From: Nitrospira sp.
GTDB lineage: Bacteria > Nitrospirota > Nitrospiria > Nitrospirales > Nitrospiraceae
Reading direction: 5' to 3'
DNA: 64,000 nt
Assembly: GCA_023248215.1 (NCBI GenBank)
Contig: JAHFEW010000007.1
Coordinates: 22,180-86,179 of the forward strand
Part shown: in pieces, positions 54,695 through 62,967 of the stretch
Layout of the letters: the number at the start of each line of letters is the position of its first letter
Numbering within the stretch: position 1 is the first letter of the stretch
Position numbers and translations under genes: made by a program
The notes under the pieces: generated by a model
The model's database searches: none
What the model was told of the DNA's origin: nothing
What the model saw: the letters and a program-made list of their open reading frames with translations, nothing else

Positions 54695-56359
54695 ATGAGC
54701 CGATACCACGCGCGCAGAGGCAGTATCACGAGTCGATCACACCTTTTACGCATCCTGACACGCACATCAGCAATCCTCGTTCTTCTCACGATAGTGTTGC
54801 TGCCGTGCTCCGTTCAGGCGCAGGAAGCCGACGCAGAAGTGCTGGTCGCCGAAGGAATCATTGCCTATGATGCCAAGCGTTATGATGAGGCCATCTCACT
54901 GCTCTCAAGAGCCGTCGCCCTCAATCCGCGTCACGCGCGAGCATTCTACTACTTAGCCCTCTGTCATCTGGCGCGGGGGCAGGCGGAGCAGGCGATCGCT
55001 CCGCTCACCACCCTCCATACCCTTCGCCCGGCCGATCTCGAAGTGACCTACCAACTGGGCACCGCCCACTTCGCCGTAAGGCACTATGGCAAGGCCGCGC
55101 CCCTTCTAGAGGAGGTGTTTCGCCAGGAACCAGACCGTGAGAACCTGGGATTCTATGTGGGGTTCCTTCGCTATCAGCAGAAGGACTATGACAGCGCGGC
55201 GGCCGCATTGAGCGTGAACGCTTCTTCCGATCCGGATCTCCGGCAACTCGCGTTTTTCTATCGAGGGCTCGCGCTGGGTGTACTCGGCCTGTCGGACCAG
55301 GCGCAGGCCGAGTTGGCCTCGGCGCAACGGGTGCAACCCAGCTCGCCTATCACGGGCGCATCCGTGCGCGTTCAGGAGGCCCTCGCGGCAACGAGGCGGG
55401 TCACGGAGACGCAACGTCTGCACATGCAAGTGGCCGTCGGGGGCTATTACGACGACAACGTCGCCGTCAATCCGCGTAAGAGCAGCGATTCGGTGGCGGA
55501 GGCGCTCCGCTCGCGCACCACTCAGTCTGCGGGATTGGTGACGTCGGCCCGCGGCGACTACGCCTGGTATCGCAACGGACCAATCGAATCGATCGTCACC
55601 TACTCCTACTATCAAACCGTGAATACGAACAGCGGCGTGGGAAGCTTTAACATCCAAGACCACTTAGGGGGTTTGTCAGGCGTCTATCGGGGGACCATTG
55701 GGACGATGCCCTACGAGATTGGGGGGCAGTACAGTTACGACTACATGTTTCTCGACTTCACCGGTTTTCTCTCACGCCACACCCTCACCCTCCCCGTCAC
55801 ATTGGTCCCACCCGCCGTCACACTTCCGGTCCTCGGCCGGATGGAGAACTTGACGACCCTGCTCTATCGCTATCAGCGCAAGGAGTTCTACGCGGAACCG
55901 GGCAATAACGACATCCGGTTCGGCCCGGAGTCACGGGATGCCTTCAACAATATGGTCGGATTTCTCCATGCCTTCCGATTTCGGCAAGACAAATACATTG
56001 TTCGGGTGGGCTACCAGCACGATACCGACGCCGCTAGCGGATCGAGCTTCGCCTATTCGGGCAATCGGCTGCAGCTTGGGGGGCAGGCCACCCTCCCGTG
56101 GTATGACCTCAGCGTGCGGCTCGACTATGAGGTCCATTGGCGCGCGTACAACTATGCACAGGTGATCTTCCTGGACGACGCCGGCCAGTTATCCCCGCGC
56201 CGGGACACCGAACAGGACATCTTCATCCAAGTGGCCAAGGCCTTACCCCGTAACCTGACTTTGGCGCTGCAGTATCAAGGGGTGCTCAATAGTTCCAACA
56301 TTCCCGTATATGCCTACGACAAAAACGTGTTCACTACCCTGCTTACCTGGACGTACTAG
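54695..56359 (+). CDS. TPR-containing outer-membrane beta-barrel protein
   Basis: About 554 residues. Hydrophobic signal (TSAILVLLTIVLLPCSVQA), a tetratricopeptide domain (about 35-215, YDEAISLLSRAVALNPRHARA and later repeats), then a beta-barrel of about 300 residues (VAVGGYYDDNVAVNP... ending TTLLTWTY). Layout like Slam or DUF560-type proteins, which handle surface proteins. Start is uncertain: the frame begins GTG 54626, with ATG 54680 also possible. A TATAGT at 54618-54623 would place transcription after 54626, which favours 54680 or 54695. Confidence 0.82.
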   Translation: MSRYHARRGSITSRSHLLRILTRTSAILVLLTIVLLPCSVQAQEADAEVLVAEGIIAYDAKRYDEAISLLSRAVALNPRHARAFYYLALCHLARGQAEQAIAPLTTLHTLRPADLEVTYQLGTAHFAVRHYGKAAPLLEEVFRQEPDRENLGFYVGFLRYQQKDYDSAAAALSVNASSDPDLRQLAFFYRGLALGVLGLSDQAQAELASAQRVQPSSPITGASVRVQEALAATRRVTETQRLHMQVAVGGYYDDNVAVNPRKSSDSVAEALRSRTTQSAGLVTSARGDYAWYRNGPIESIVTYSYYQTVNTNSGVGSFNIQDHLGGLSGVYRGTIGTMPYEIGGQYSYDYMFLDFTGFLSRHTLTLPVTLVPPAVTLPVLGRMENLTTLLYRYQRKEFYAEPGNNDIRFGPESRDAFNNMVGFLHAFRFRQDKYIVRVGYQHDTDAASGSSFAYSGNRLQLGGQATLPWYDLSVRLDYEVHWRAYNYAQVIFLDDAGQLSPRRDTEQDIFIQVAKALPRNLTLALQYQGVLNSSNIPVYAYDKNVFTTLLTWTY

Positions 56360-56500
56360 CACGATCGTGAGCCCAGCCCAGAGCCTCGATCGCGACGGCC
56401 GCGTTCTTTTCTACCGACAGGTTGACCAGCCGACGTACCTCCGGCGTGGCTTGGGCCGCAATCACCGACGGACGGAATAGACGGCCGCGATGTAAGAGGA
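56343..56500 (-). pseudogene. Possible gene remnant
   Basis: A short frame on the minus strand reads like real protein (SVIAAQATPEVRRL, then VEKNAAVAIEALGWAH) and stops at 56343 inside the end of the TPR gene. It has no ribosome binding site and the frame is closed upstream, so if real it is a C-terminal fragment of a lost gene. Confidence 0.25.
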
Positions 56501-56868
56501 TTCGGGATTGAGGTTGGTGAAGCAGCTTGGCTCGGCACGCTACCGAATCACATCAAGAAGATCCGGCTGGTACTGGCATGTAAGGATGTGTTCAAAAAGC
56601 AATGCAGGAACAGAATGCTTTGAGCAGGGTCGCCATCGTGAAAGAAGACAGACCCTGCTCGCAGATTGAGAGAAAGGCAGGTTAGATCTAAGTGGATTCG
56701 CCTTCCGAGAGCAGGTCTTCTACCTCGCCTTCATTACACGTCAGATTTCCCACCTTACGCTTCGAGAGTCGCTCGCGGGAAGATGCGCTGCGCTTGTCGG
56801 CCATGTCCGGCGCGTCAGTCAGGGCCAAGCCTGACGTGGTAGAGCCTGTTTCTGCTTGCCTCATCGAC
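56360..56868. other. 509-base gap with a perfect inverted repeat
   Basis: Apart from the remnant above no gene is supported. GAGCAGGGTC (56622-56631) and GACCCTGCTC (56651-56660) are perfect reverse complements with a 19-base spacer. Possible RNA hairpin or remnant of a mobile element end. Confidence 0.4.
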
Positions 56869-57213
56869 TCAGCTCCACGTACGATGTTGTTCGCTCACAT
56901 GCTCATTCCCATCCGTTTTAGCAATGACCCATGGCACGTTATCCGGAATGGTGACTACCTTGAGTTCGGCACAATGCCCATTGGCCTCTCCGCGCAGCTC
57001 TTCCACCACTTGAACAAGTCTTCGGTCGTCACGGGGAATCAGGACCCCGCATTGATTGAGGCTCGGCTCCAGAGGGCCAGCAGCAGAAGGCCAGTAGGCC
57101 CCCAGATCTGTCTCCTGGAGCGCTTCCGGTTGCCCTAGCTCTCGCAGACGCAGGAAGGCTTTGTGGCTCACGCAGAACCGATCATAACTTTTATTGATGA
57201 CGATCTTTGGCAT
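56869..57213 (-). CDS. Conserved hypothetical protein (PKIVINK-type)
   Basis: 114 residues from ATG 57213, which gives MPKIVINKSYDRFCVSHKAF; the frame extends 27 bases further. The C-terminal block RRLVQVVEELRGEANG, then AELKVVTIPDN and EHVSEQHRTWS matches, from memory, a widespread small family of unknown function with the order KVVINKCHGGFGLS...RTW. The usual GGFGLS is replaced by DRFCVS here. Soluble cytosolic protein. Confidence 0.75.
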   Translation of the reverse strand: MPKIVINKSYDRFCVSHKAFLRLRELGQPEALQETDLGAYWPSAAGPLEPSLNQCGVLIPRDDRRLVQVVEELRGEANGHCAELKVVTIPDNVPWVIAKTDGNEHVSEQHRTWS

Positions 57214-57297
57214 AACAGGTGCTCTCTTTCTGTTTCTCACCGAAGGCGTGAGCGATAGGCTCCCTGGGATGGCTCGGCTTTTCGGTCGGTGGCCTGG

Positions 57298-57540
57298 TCA
57301 GGATGCCCGTTGGGGGTCTTGGTATCCGAGATAGTTTCCGCTCCAGTGCGCATGCCGACGATCAGCCCAGATGCTGACTTCATCCTTGTGCCCTGCTCCA
57401 TAACGCTTCTGGAGAATGTCGGTGAACGTCGACAGATTGCCCTGGATCTCTCCGAGATCGGTATCGGTAATTTTCTCCCACTTGGCTTTCAAGGGAGCCT
57501 GGAGCTGTGCCCAAAATTGTTGGAATTGTTCTTGTGTCAT
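57298..57540 (-). CDS. CsbD-like stress protein
   Basis: 80 residues; AAAGGAG before ATG 57540. LKAKWEKITDTDLGEIQGN matches the CsbD pattern (KxxWGKLTDDDLxxIxGxxdqL), a small helical general-stress protein family of unknown mechanism. The C-terminal tail (HWSGNYLGYQ) is an extension. Near other small genes 56869-58455 on the same strand but separated by gaps. Confidence 0.85.
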   Translation of the reverse strand: MTQEQFQQFWAQLQAPLKAKWEKITDTDLGEIQGNLSTFTDILQKRYGAGHKDEVSIWADRRHAHWSGNYLGYQDPQRAS

Positions 57541-57868
57541 CGCGTACTCCTTTAGTGGCTAGCGGAATCGGCACCCTGTTGTGAAGGCTAACCTGCACGC
57601 AGGCATGCTCGGGCCTGTGGTCTAAGACGGAGACTCTGGCGTAGAAGCAGCGGAGACCGGAGAATCAGACGCGCAGAAAGGGAAGGACGCGCGAGAGATG
57701 GGACAGTCGGCGAGGCTCAAAACGTCATATCCACACCCTACAGGGCAGAAAGCGCTGTGTCAATGGAAGCCCGGACCCTCGAGAGGTCAAGCCATTGATT
57801 CCAGACAACTTAATTATTTTGCGGCGAAAAAACTCGGTAGGTTGGCTCGCTGGGTGGGTGGTCCCAGG
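57541..57868. other. Gap holding repeat copy A
   Basis: No gene. Carries the first copy of the dispersed repeat (57621-57728). The remainder is featureless apart from AT-rich bases about 57800-57840. Confidence 0.4.
57621..57728 (+). repeat. Dispersed intergenic repeat, copy A
   Basis: About 108 bases with a divergent second copy at 62281-62390 in the same orientation. Shared blocks include ACTCTGG, TAGAAGCA, CGGAGACCG, AATCAG, CGCGCAG, GCGCGAG, GGACAGTC and ACGTCAT, in the same order. Both copies are intergenic and flank the oxidoreductase block. Confidence 0.7.
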
Positions 57869-58144
57869 TTATGTGCGGATGCCCGCGTCCCTGAGGACAA
57901 GGTGGATGGTTTCAACCATCGCCTCAAGCGTGATCTCGGTCCAGGATCGTAGATCGATGACCCGCTCCTCCAACCGCTGGGGCGGAGAGCCATCATGCAC
58001 CAGCAACCAGCACCGGTCGAACAGCGTGGAACGCACCACGTCCGGGAGGTTGAGCGAGGTTAGCCGAGAGGTGCACAGTGCCGTGACCAGGAGAACGAAC
58101 TGCAGATCAGGCATATTGGGGCGGTCGATATCCAGATGCTGCAT
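57869..58144 (-). CDS. Small hypothetical protein
   Basis: 91 residues; GGGAGG lies about ten bases before ATG 58144. Predicted soluble, with helix/strand alternation (LQFVLLVTALCTSRL, FDRCWLLVHDGSP, ITLEAMVETIHLVLRDAG). No known family. A plus-strand frame in the same place looks like a shadow with unusual composition. Co-oriented with the following minus-strand gene. Confidence 0.5.
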   Translation of the reverse strand: MQHLDIDRPNMPDLQFVLLVTALCTSRLTSLNLPDVVRSTLFDRCWLLVHDGSPPQRLEERVIDLRSWTEITLEAMVETIHLVLRDAGIRT

Positions 58145-58218
58145 GGTCTGTGGCCTCCCACGCGGGACGTCGGAACAGCCTCACGCCATTCTGACGCTCC
58201 GGTTAACAGTGGATCGGC

Positions 58219-58455
58219 TCAGGCATCGGCATGAAGATCAAAAAACGCATCCACGCTTTCAAGGAGCCGCGCTTTGATTTCTTCTGGCGTACCGTTCATG
58301 ACGTGCAATGCCATGCCACCTTCTGATCCGTCCGGCAATGGGACAGAGACATGAGGGTGTGAGCACTCGGGAACCGTCCCCTTATCCAACCGCATACCGT
58401 AACTCAGCGTATAGTGAGGCTTCACCAGTGTGAGCCTGGGTTTCTGTCCGGCCAT
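58219..58455 (-). CDS. Small hypothetical protein
   Basis: 78 residues from ATG 58455, which has GGAGGAATC directly upstream; the frame is open to 58557 but without a start as good. Contains RLTLVKPHYTLSYGMRL and a helical end (GTPEEIKARLLESVDAFFD). Unknown family. It lies downstream of the oxidoreductase genes but a strong hairpin separates them. Confidence 0.6.
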   Translation of the reverse strand: MAGQKPRLTLVKPHYTLSYGMRLDKGTVPECSHPHVSVPLPDGSEGGMALHVMNGTPEEIKARLLESVDAFFDLHADA

Positions 58456-58565
58456 GATTCCTCCCCCTCCGCAGGTCCGCACTCCCCGTCGAGGCAGCGT
58501 GTAGTCTGGAATCTTGCACGAGACCGCTTGATCGCACCCTCGGTCACCACCGAGCAACAGATACC

Positions 58566-58595
58566 GACGGGCAGGAGATTTAACTCCTGCCCGTC
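58566..58595 (-). terminator. Hairpin terminator after the oxidoreductase genes
   Basis: GACGGGCAGGAG, loop ATTTAA, CTCCTGCCCGTC: a perfect 12-bp stem between the second beta-subunit gene and the small gene at 58219-58455. No T-run on either side, but the stem is strong. Confidence 0.75.
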
Positions 58596-58652
58596 AGCGG
58601 TCTCTGCATCGTGCAGCTTCCTGGATTATAGAGCGTCTTGCCTTTCAGCTGA

Positions 58653-59543
58653 TCATGCCGTCGTGACTGCAACGGGCGCCTTGGGTACGAATTCTTTATA
58701 GCCGTATCGCTCGGCAAGATAGGCTTTCGCTTCGTCGCTGACATACTCGGTGAATTTGTAGCGATCGTCCTCGACAGTCTTCGCATCTTCCATCACCTTA
58801 TCGGTGGGGATCGCGTATTCGATGTTGCAGGACGTATAGGCTTGAATATAGGTGGGGCCTATGTCTCGGGCAATCAACACCGCCTTCTTGATGACGCTTT
58901 CCACTCGCCGCGGATTATTCGGCACGACCGTGGCGATATAGGAGCAGCCGGCAACCTTGGCCATCGTGACCATATCCATCTTCTCGAACTTCTTTCCGAG
59001 CGGAGCCATCTTGAGCACAGCCCCGCGAGTCGTCATCCCGCTCTCTTGTCCACCCGTATTGCCATAGACTTCATTGTCCAGCATGATGGTCGTAAACCGT
59101 TCCTTCCGGAACCAGGAATGGAGAACTTGCTGGAACCCAATGTCGGCCGTTCCTCCATCACCTGCTATCACCACCACATCCTTGGGCTTATCGCCGAACC
59201 GAAGCCGTAACCCGCGCGACAAGCCGCTGGCGACGCCGTTCTGGTCGCCGTAATTCCCATACACGAATGGAATCGCTGCCTGCGAAATCGCCAATCTGCC
59301 GCAGCCGGCTGTCCCGACCGTAATGGTGTCTTCGGGATTCGGGAAGGCAATGATCGCCAGTCGGATAAACAAGGTCATGGCACAACCGGCGCACATGGGA
59401 TGCTCCTCAAGGATTTCCTTGAAGCTGCCCATCTGCGAGACCGTCGTTTTTTTCCCGAATGGGCCGTGCTCGACCATATCCCGGTATTCTTTCGGCATGA
59501 ACTGCTCAAATCCTGGTGTGAACTTTACATAATCAAGACTCAT
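58653..59543 (-). CDS. 2-oxoacid:ferredoxin oxidoreductase, beta subunit (copy 2)
   Basis: 296 residues from ATG 59543 (GAGG site); the frame extends four codons. Thiamine-diphosphate-binding subunit: CAGCAMTLF and GTAGCGRL (cluster-ligand Cys), GDGGTADIG, and DNEVYGNTGGQESG. It decarboxylates a 2-oxoacid, or carboxylates an acyl-CoA in the reverse direction, passing electrons to ferredoxin. A paralogue of the next beta gene; the two differ most at the N- and C-termini. Substrate (pyruvate or 2-oxoglutarate) not determined. Confidence 0.92.
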   Translation of the reverse strand: MSLDYVKFTPGFEQFMPKEYRDMVEHGPFGKKTTVSQMGSFKEILEEHPMCAGCAMTLFIRLAIIAFPNPEDTITVGTAGCGRLAISQAAIPFVYGNYGDQNGVASGLSRGLRLRFGDKPKDVVVIAGDGGTADIGFQQVLHSWFRKERFTTIMLDNEVYGNTGGQESGMTTRGAVLKMAPLGKKFEKMDMVTMAKVAGCSYIATVVPNNPRRVESVIKKAVLIARDIGPTYIQAYTSCNIEYAIPTDKVMEDAKTVEDDRYKFTEYVSDEAKAYLAERYGYKEFVPKAPVAVTTA

Positions 59544-59597
59544 CTGGAACCTCACTCTCTCTCGTAGCCGCAGGTGCGGTGGTGATATTGACGCCTC

Positions 59598-60494
59598 TCA
59601 CGAAACCAATTGCTTCGCGGCGGCTTTCTTTTCCTTGGCCTTGGCGTCCCTCTCCGCCAGGAGTTGCTTCGCCGGTTCGCTAATGTATTCCTTGAAGGCG
59701 AACCGTTCGGCGGGTTTCTCGGAGTCCCGCATTTCCTGCAGACCCTCCATGCTGTTCTTGCCGATCTCCAGGATGCAGGGCGTGTAGAGCTGAAGATAGG
59801 TCGGCCCGATTTCCCGCGCGATCAAGACCGCATTGCGGACAACCTTCTCGACCAGCGACGGCTTGCTCACCGTGCAATTGACGACGTAGTGACAGCCGGA
59901 CTCACGCGCAATCTCAGGAAGGCGTACTTTGTCGAAGAGTTTGCCGACCGGCGCCATTTTCGCAACGAAACCCTTTTGCATCAGGCCGCTCTCTTGTCCG
60001 CCGGTATTGGCGTAGAGTTCGTTGTCGAAGCAAATGGTGGTGAACTTTTCCTGCCGGAACCAGGCTTGAAGCGTCATGTCCAAACCGATGTCCACCGTCG
60101 CGCCATCTCCCGCAAGCACCACCACGTCCTTGATGCGATCCGGGAAGCGGACGCTCAACGCCCTCTTCAGCCCTGAAGCGATGGCATTCTGATTGCCGAA
60201 CAGGGAGTGAATGTTGTGAACGGCCACCATCGGAAACACGAGACTCGTGCATCCGGTCGAGCCGACCATGACTGTGTCTTCGGGATTGGGGAGCGAAGCC
60301 AAAATATAACGAAACGCCATAGACTCCGGACATCCGGCACAGAGCGAATGCTGTTCAATAAGCTCCTTGGACGTGCCGATGTCTTTCCAGCCCCGGTCTT
60401 CTTTGCCATAGGTGGCCTTGCTGACGAGATCCTGATAGTCCGCCGGCATGATGTCATACAGATCCGGCGAAATGGTGATGCGCTCTTTACTCAT
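59598..60494 (-). CDS. 2-oxoacid:ferredoxin oxidoreductase, beta subunit (copy 1)
   Basis: 298 residues. LCAGCPESMAFRY and GSTGCTSLVFP carry the [4Fe-4S] ligand cysteines, GDGATVDIG and NELYANTGGQESG the TPP/Mg site. A Lys/Ala-rich C-terminus is unlike copy 2. ATG 60494 follows the alpha-subunit gene by 80 bases. Two beta-type proteins beside a single alpha suggest alternative complexes or one complex with unequal beta subunits. Confidence 0.92.
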   Translation of the reverse strand: MSKERITISPDLYDIMPADYQDLVSKATYGKEDRGWKDIGTSKELIEQHSLCAGCPESMAFRYILASLPNPEDTVMVGSTGCTSLVFPMVAVHNIHSLFGNQNAIASGLKRALSVRFPDRIKDVVVLAGDGATVDIGLDMTLQAWFRQEKFTTICFDNELYANTGGQESGLMQKGFVAKMAPVGKLFDKVRLPEIARESGCHYVVNCTVSKPSLVEKVVRNAVLIAREIGPTYLQLYTPCILEIGKNSMEGLQEMRDSEKPAERFAFKEYISEPAKQLLAERDAKAKEKKAAAKQLVS

Positions 60495-60574
60495 GTATAT
60501 CTCTCCTCTCAGCCCTGCTGAGGTTCACTGTGCTGGGTTGTGTCGATACCTTCCTCAAGTCTACTCTCTGCCCA

Positions 60575-61780
60575 TCAACCGCGAGCGGCGAGGGTGGTAG
60601 AGCGTATGCCGAGCGCACGCTTAATTTCTTCCACGATAATCTCCGGTGGCATGGTCATGCCGCCGCACACCCGTGGACCAGCGACGACGCGCTCGCTCCT
60701 GGGAATGGTGGCCTTGATTTCTTTCGCCATCCAACCGATGACGTTGAACTCCGGAACAATGATGTGCGTGGCGTGCTTGGTCGCTTCCCGAATTTCCTCT
60801 TCCGGCCAGGGCCGGAGTGTCTTGATCTTCACGAGCCCAACCCGGATTCCTTCATCAGCCAGCAGACGGATGGCTTCACGGCCCTGGGACACGGCTGTAC
60901 CAGACGTGACGATGAGGATGTCGGCGTCGCTGTTTTCGGTCTCGATCAGACCATTCAGCCAGGCGATCGTGTGCTTTCGCGACCGTTCGGCAGCGGCCCA
61001 GACTTCTTGTTGCCAACTCGCGTGAGTGGCATAACTGATGTAGTTACTCTTCATGATGAACGGATCACGCATCATCCGGACCGGCGGACATTCCATGTCC
61101 ATGCAGGGGACCGGCGACCGGTACGGGTCGTAGGGCGGCAGACACATGTCGGTCGGTGTGAGATCGACCACGTCTTTGGTATGCGTGACAAAGAACCCAT
61201 CACAGCAGAGGGCCAACGGCAAATGCACTTCCGGCTCCTCCGACACCATATAACCCATCAGAATCCAGTCATAGAAATCCTGCGCCGTTTCCGCATGCCA
61301 GACCAGCATGCCGGTCTGCATCAGATAGGAGATTTCAATGGTGTCCGGCTGAATCGAGAGCGGGGAATTGATCCCGCGGCAGGTCACGATACATTGGATC
61401 GGCAAGCGTGCGCCGGCCCACATTGGGAAGTTTTCCATGGCCCTCATGGTGCCCGGTCCGGCGGTCGTCGTGAAGACACGGGCTCCGCCGAATGCGGCTC
61501 CCGCGCACTGCGACATGACGGCAAATTCACTTTCCCCTCGGAAATAGTCGCCGATATAGCCCTCGGCAAACAGCTCCCCGATCAATGCCGCCGCCTCGCT
61601 CTGCGGCGTGATCGGATAGGCAATCATCACATCGATGCTGGCGCGCCTAATGGCTTCCTTAATGACTTCACTGCCGGTATAGAACGAGGGGGTGCGAGGA
61701 GCATCCCGCATCATGACGCGTGGGTCAGTGAAGACTTGGCCTTTTTTATTCTTTGTTCCGATGACGGATATGGGTTCCAT
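60575..61780 (-). CDS. 2-oxoacid:ferredoxin oxidoreductase, alpha subunit
   Basis: 401 residues. N-terminal pyrimidine-binding domain with IAYPITPQSEAAA and TTTAGPGTM, then a C-terminal Rossmann part (DILIVTSGTAVSQGREAI). Not fused to a gamma domain, so it is of the four- or five-subunit class that also needs separate gamma and ferredoxin-like delta subunits, which are not in the window. In Nitrospira such enzymes work in the reductive TCA cycle. First oxidoreductase gene of the cluster, 57 bases after erpA. Confidence 0.92.
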   Translation of the reverse strand: MEPISVIGTKNKKGQVFTDPRVMMRDAPRTPSFYTGSEVIKEAIRRASIDVMIAYPITPQSEAAALIGELFAEGYIGDYFRGESEFAVMSQCAGAAFGGARVFTTTAGPGTMRAMENFPMWAGARLPIQCIVTCRGINSPLSIQPDTIEISYLMQTGMLVWHAETAQDFYDWILMGYMVSEEPEVHLPLALCCDGFFVTHTKDVVDLTPTDMCLPPYDPYRSPVPCMDMECPPVRMMRDPFIMKSNYISYATHASWQQEVWAAAERSRKHTIAWLNGLIETENSDADILIVTSGTAVSQGREAIRLLADEGIRVGLVKIKTLRPWPEEEIREATKHATHIIVPEFNVIGWMAKEIKATIPRSERVVAGPRVCGGMTMPPEIIVEEIKRALGIRSTTLAARG

Positions 61781-61837
61781 GGCCGGCCTCCTTCAGTCAA
61801 AGTGACGTTCGCGCAAGTACGTCGACACGTGAGGCAG

Positions 61838-62158
61838 TTACGCGCTGAATGAACTGCCGCACCCACAAGTGGTCTTCGCTTGGGGATTCTTGATCGCGAA
61901 GCCCGAGCCCTGAACACTATCCACATAATCCACTTCACAGCCGTTCAACAGCGGAGCGCTTTGCGAATCCATGATCACTTTCACATCACCCTTTTCAATG
62001 ACCGTGTCGTCATCGCTCATCTTGGACTCGAATGCCATCCCATACTGATAGCCATGACACCCTCCACCCTTCACATACACGCGCAAACCGAGAGTATCCT
62101 TCTCTTCCAACATCAACTCTCGAATCTTTTCTTCAGCCGTCGCCGTAATCGTGATCAT
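61838..62158 (-). CDS. erpA: Iron-sulfur cluster insertion protein (ErpA/IscA type)
   Basis: 106 residues. The A-type carrier cysteines are GGCHGY (first) and TTCGCGSS (last two). LRVYVKGGGCHGYQYGM and GFAIKNPQAKTTCGCGSSF match the HesB/IscA family. It delivers [4Fe-4S] or [2Fe-2S] clusters to target proteins. Its position before the oxidoreductase subunits, which carry several clusters, suggests co-expression with its clients. Confidence 0.93.
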   Translation of the reverse strand: MITITATAEEKIRELMLEEKDTLGLRVYVKGGGCHGYQYGMAFESKMSDDDTVIEKGDVKVIMDSQSAPLLNGCEVDYVDSVQGSGFAIKNPQAKTTCGCGSSFSA

Positions 62159-62604
62159 AATAGGGCCCCCTTCTACTGCTTTATAAAATGAACCGCATGT
62201 TTCAATTGAACCGCATTGAGATACACCTTATCTCCGCCGGAAGCGACATTCGCTCCGTTAACGGAGAGGCAATCACCGGTCTTCGCAGGACACTCTGGTG
62301 TTAGAAGCAACGGAGACCGAGCAATCAGTCGCGCAGGAAGGTGTCAGAAAGCGCGAGGGACAGGACAGTCAGCGGGGCTTGACACGTCATGCATGCAAGC
62401 TAAACGCTATAGCTATCGTAGTCAAGCGCTATTGAGACCTAGCTCGCTCTCTCAATCATTCTGGAGGCTGCCTTCCCCTCTGTGTCAACATGAGTGAGAC
62501 ACTCGCCTCCACGAAGTTTAATGGAGAGGGCGAGCAAGGATTTGGGGATGAGGGCATCGAATGTTGTCACGGTTCCGGCAGCGATATCGAGGGAGGTCGA
62601 GGTT
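62159..62604. other. Gap with repeat copy B and left flank of the IS
   Basis: Contains the second repeat copy (62281-62390) and then the presumed left end of the insertion sequence, somewhere after 62480. A TATAAA on the minus strand at 62181-62186 is a possible -10 for erpA. Confidence 0.4.
62281..62390 (+). repeat. Dispersed intergenic repeat, copy B
   Basis: Same orientation as copy A and about 70-75 percent similar by eye over ~110 bases (blocks ACTCTGG, TAGAAGCA, CGGAGACCG, AATCAG, GGACAGTC, ACGTCAT). No coding potential seen. Confidence 0.7.
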
Positions 62605-62967
62605 GTGGCGAAGCCGACGCGGCGGCGGTTTACGGTCGAATACAAGGTGAAGGTGCTGAAGGAGGCCGACGCCTGCCACAAGCCGGGTGAGATCGGCGCC
62701 CTGCTTCGCCGTGAGGGGTTGTATGTTTCGAATCTGAAGGCATGGCGGGAGCAGCGCCGCAAGGGCGAACTCGCCGGGCTGGCCCAGAAGAAGCGTGGCC
62801 CTGCCCCCAAAGCGACGAACCCCCTGGCCGCCAGGGTGGCCGCATTGGAGAAGGAGACCGCGCGGTTGAACGCCCGCGCCGCGCGGGCCGAGGCGTTGGT
62901 GGAACTCCCCCAAAAAGTCTCCACGATGCTGGGGATCGACCTGAAGCGGAACGGAGAGCAGGACTGA
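62605..62967 (+). CDS. IS3-family transposase OrfA
   Basis: 120 residues from GTG 62605 (GGGAGG upstream); the open frame runs further up but its added part is not protein-like. Helix-turn-helix of the OrfA type: RRFTVEYKVKVLKEADAC, then EIGALLRREGLYVSNLKAWR, followed by a leucine-heptad helix (RVAALEKETARLNARAARAEALVE). Its TGA overlaps the OrfB ATG as TGATG. A CCCCCAAAAAG tract at 62907-62917 could also allow a -1 shift to make OrfAB. Confidence 0.88.
   Translation: MAKPTRRRFTVEYKVKVLKEADACHKPGEIGALLRREGLYVSNLKAWREQRRKGELAGLAQKKRGPAPKATNPLAARVAALEKETARLNARAARAEALVELPQKVSTMLGIDLKRNGEQD

Noticed and set aside
60530..61852. 440-codon open frame on the plus strand
   Set aside because: Antisense to the oxidoreductase alpha subunit; composition His/Arg/Asp-rich, no motifs.
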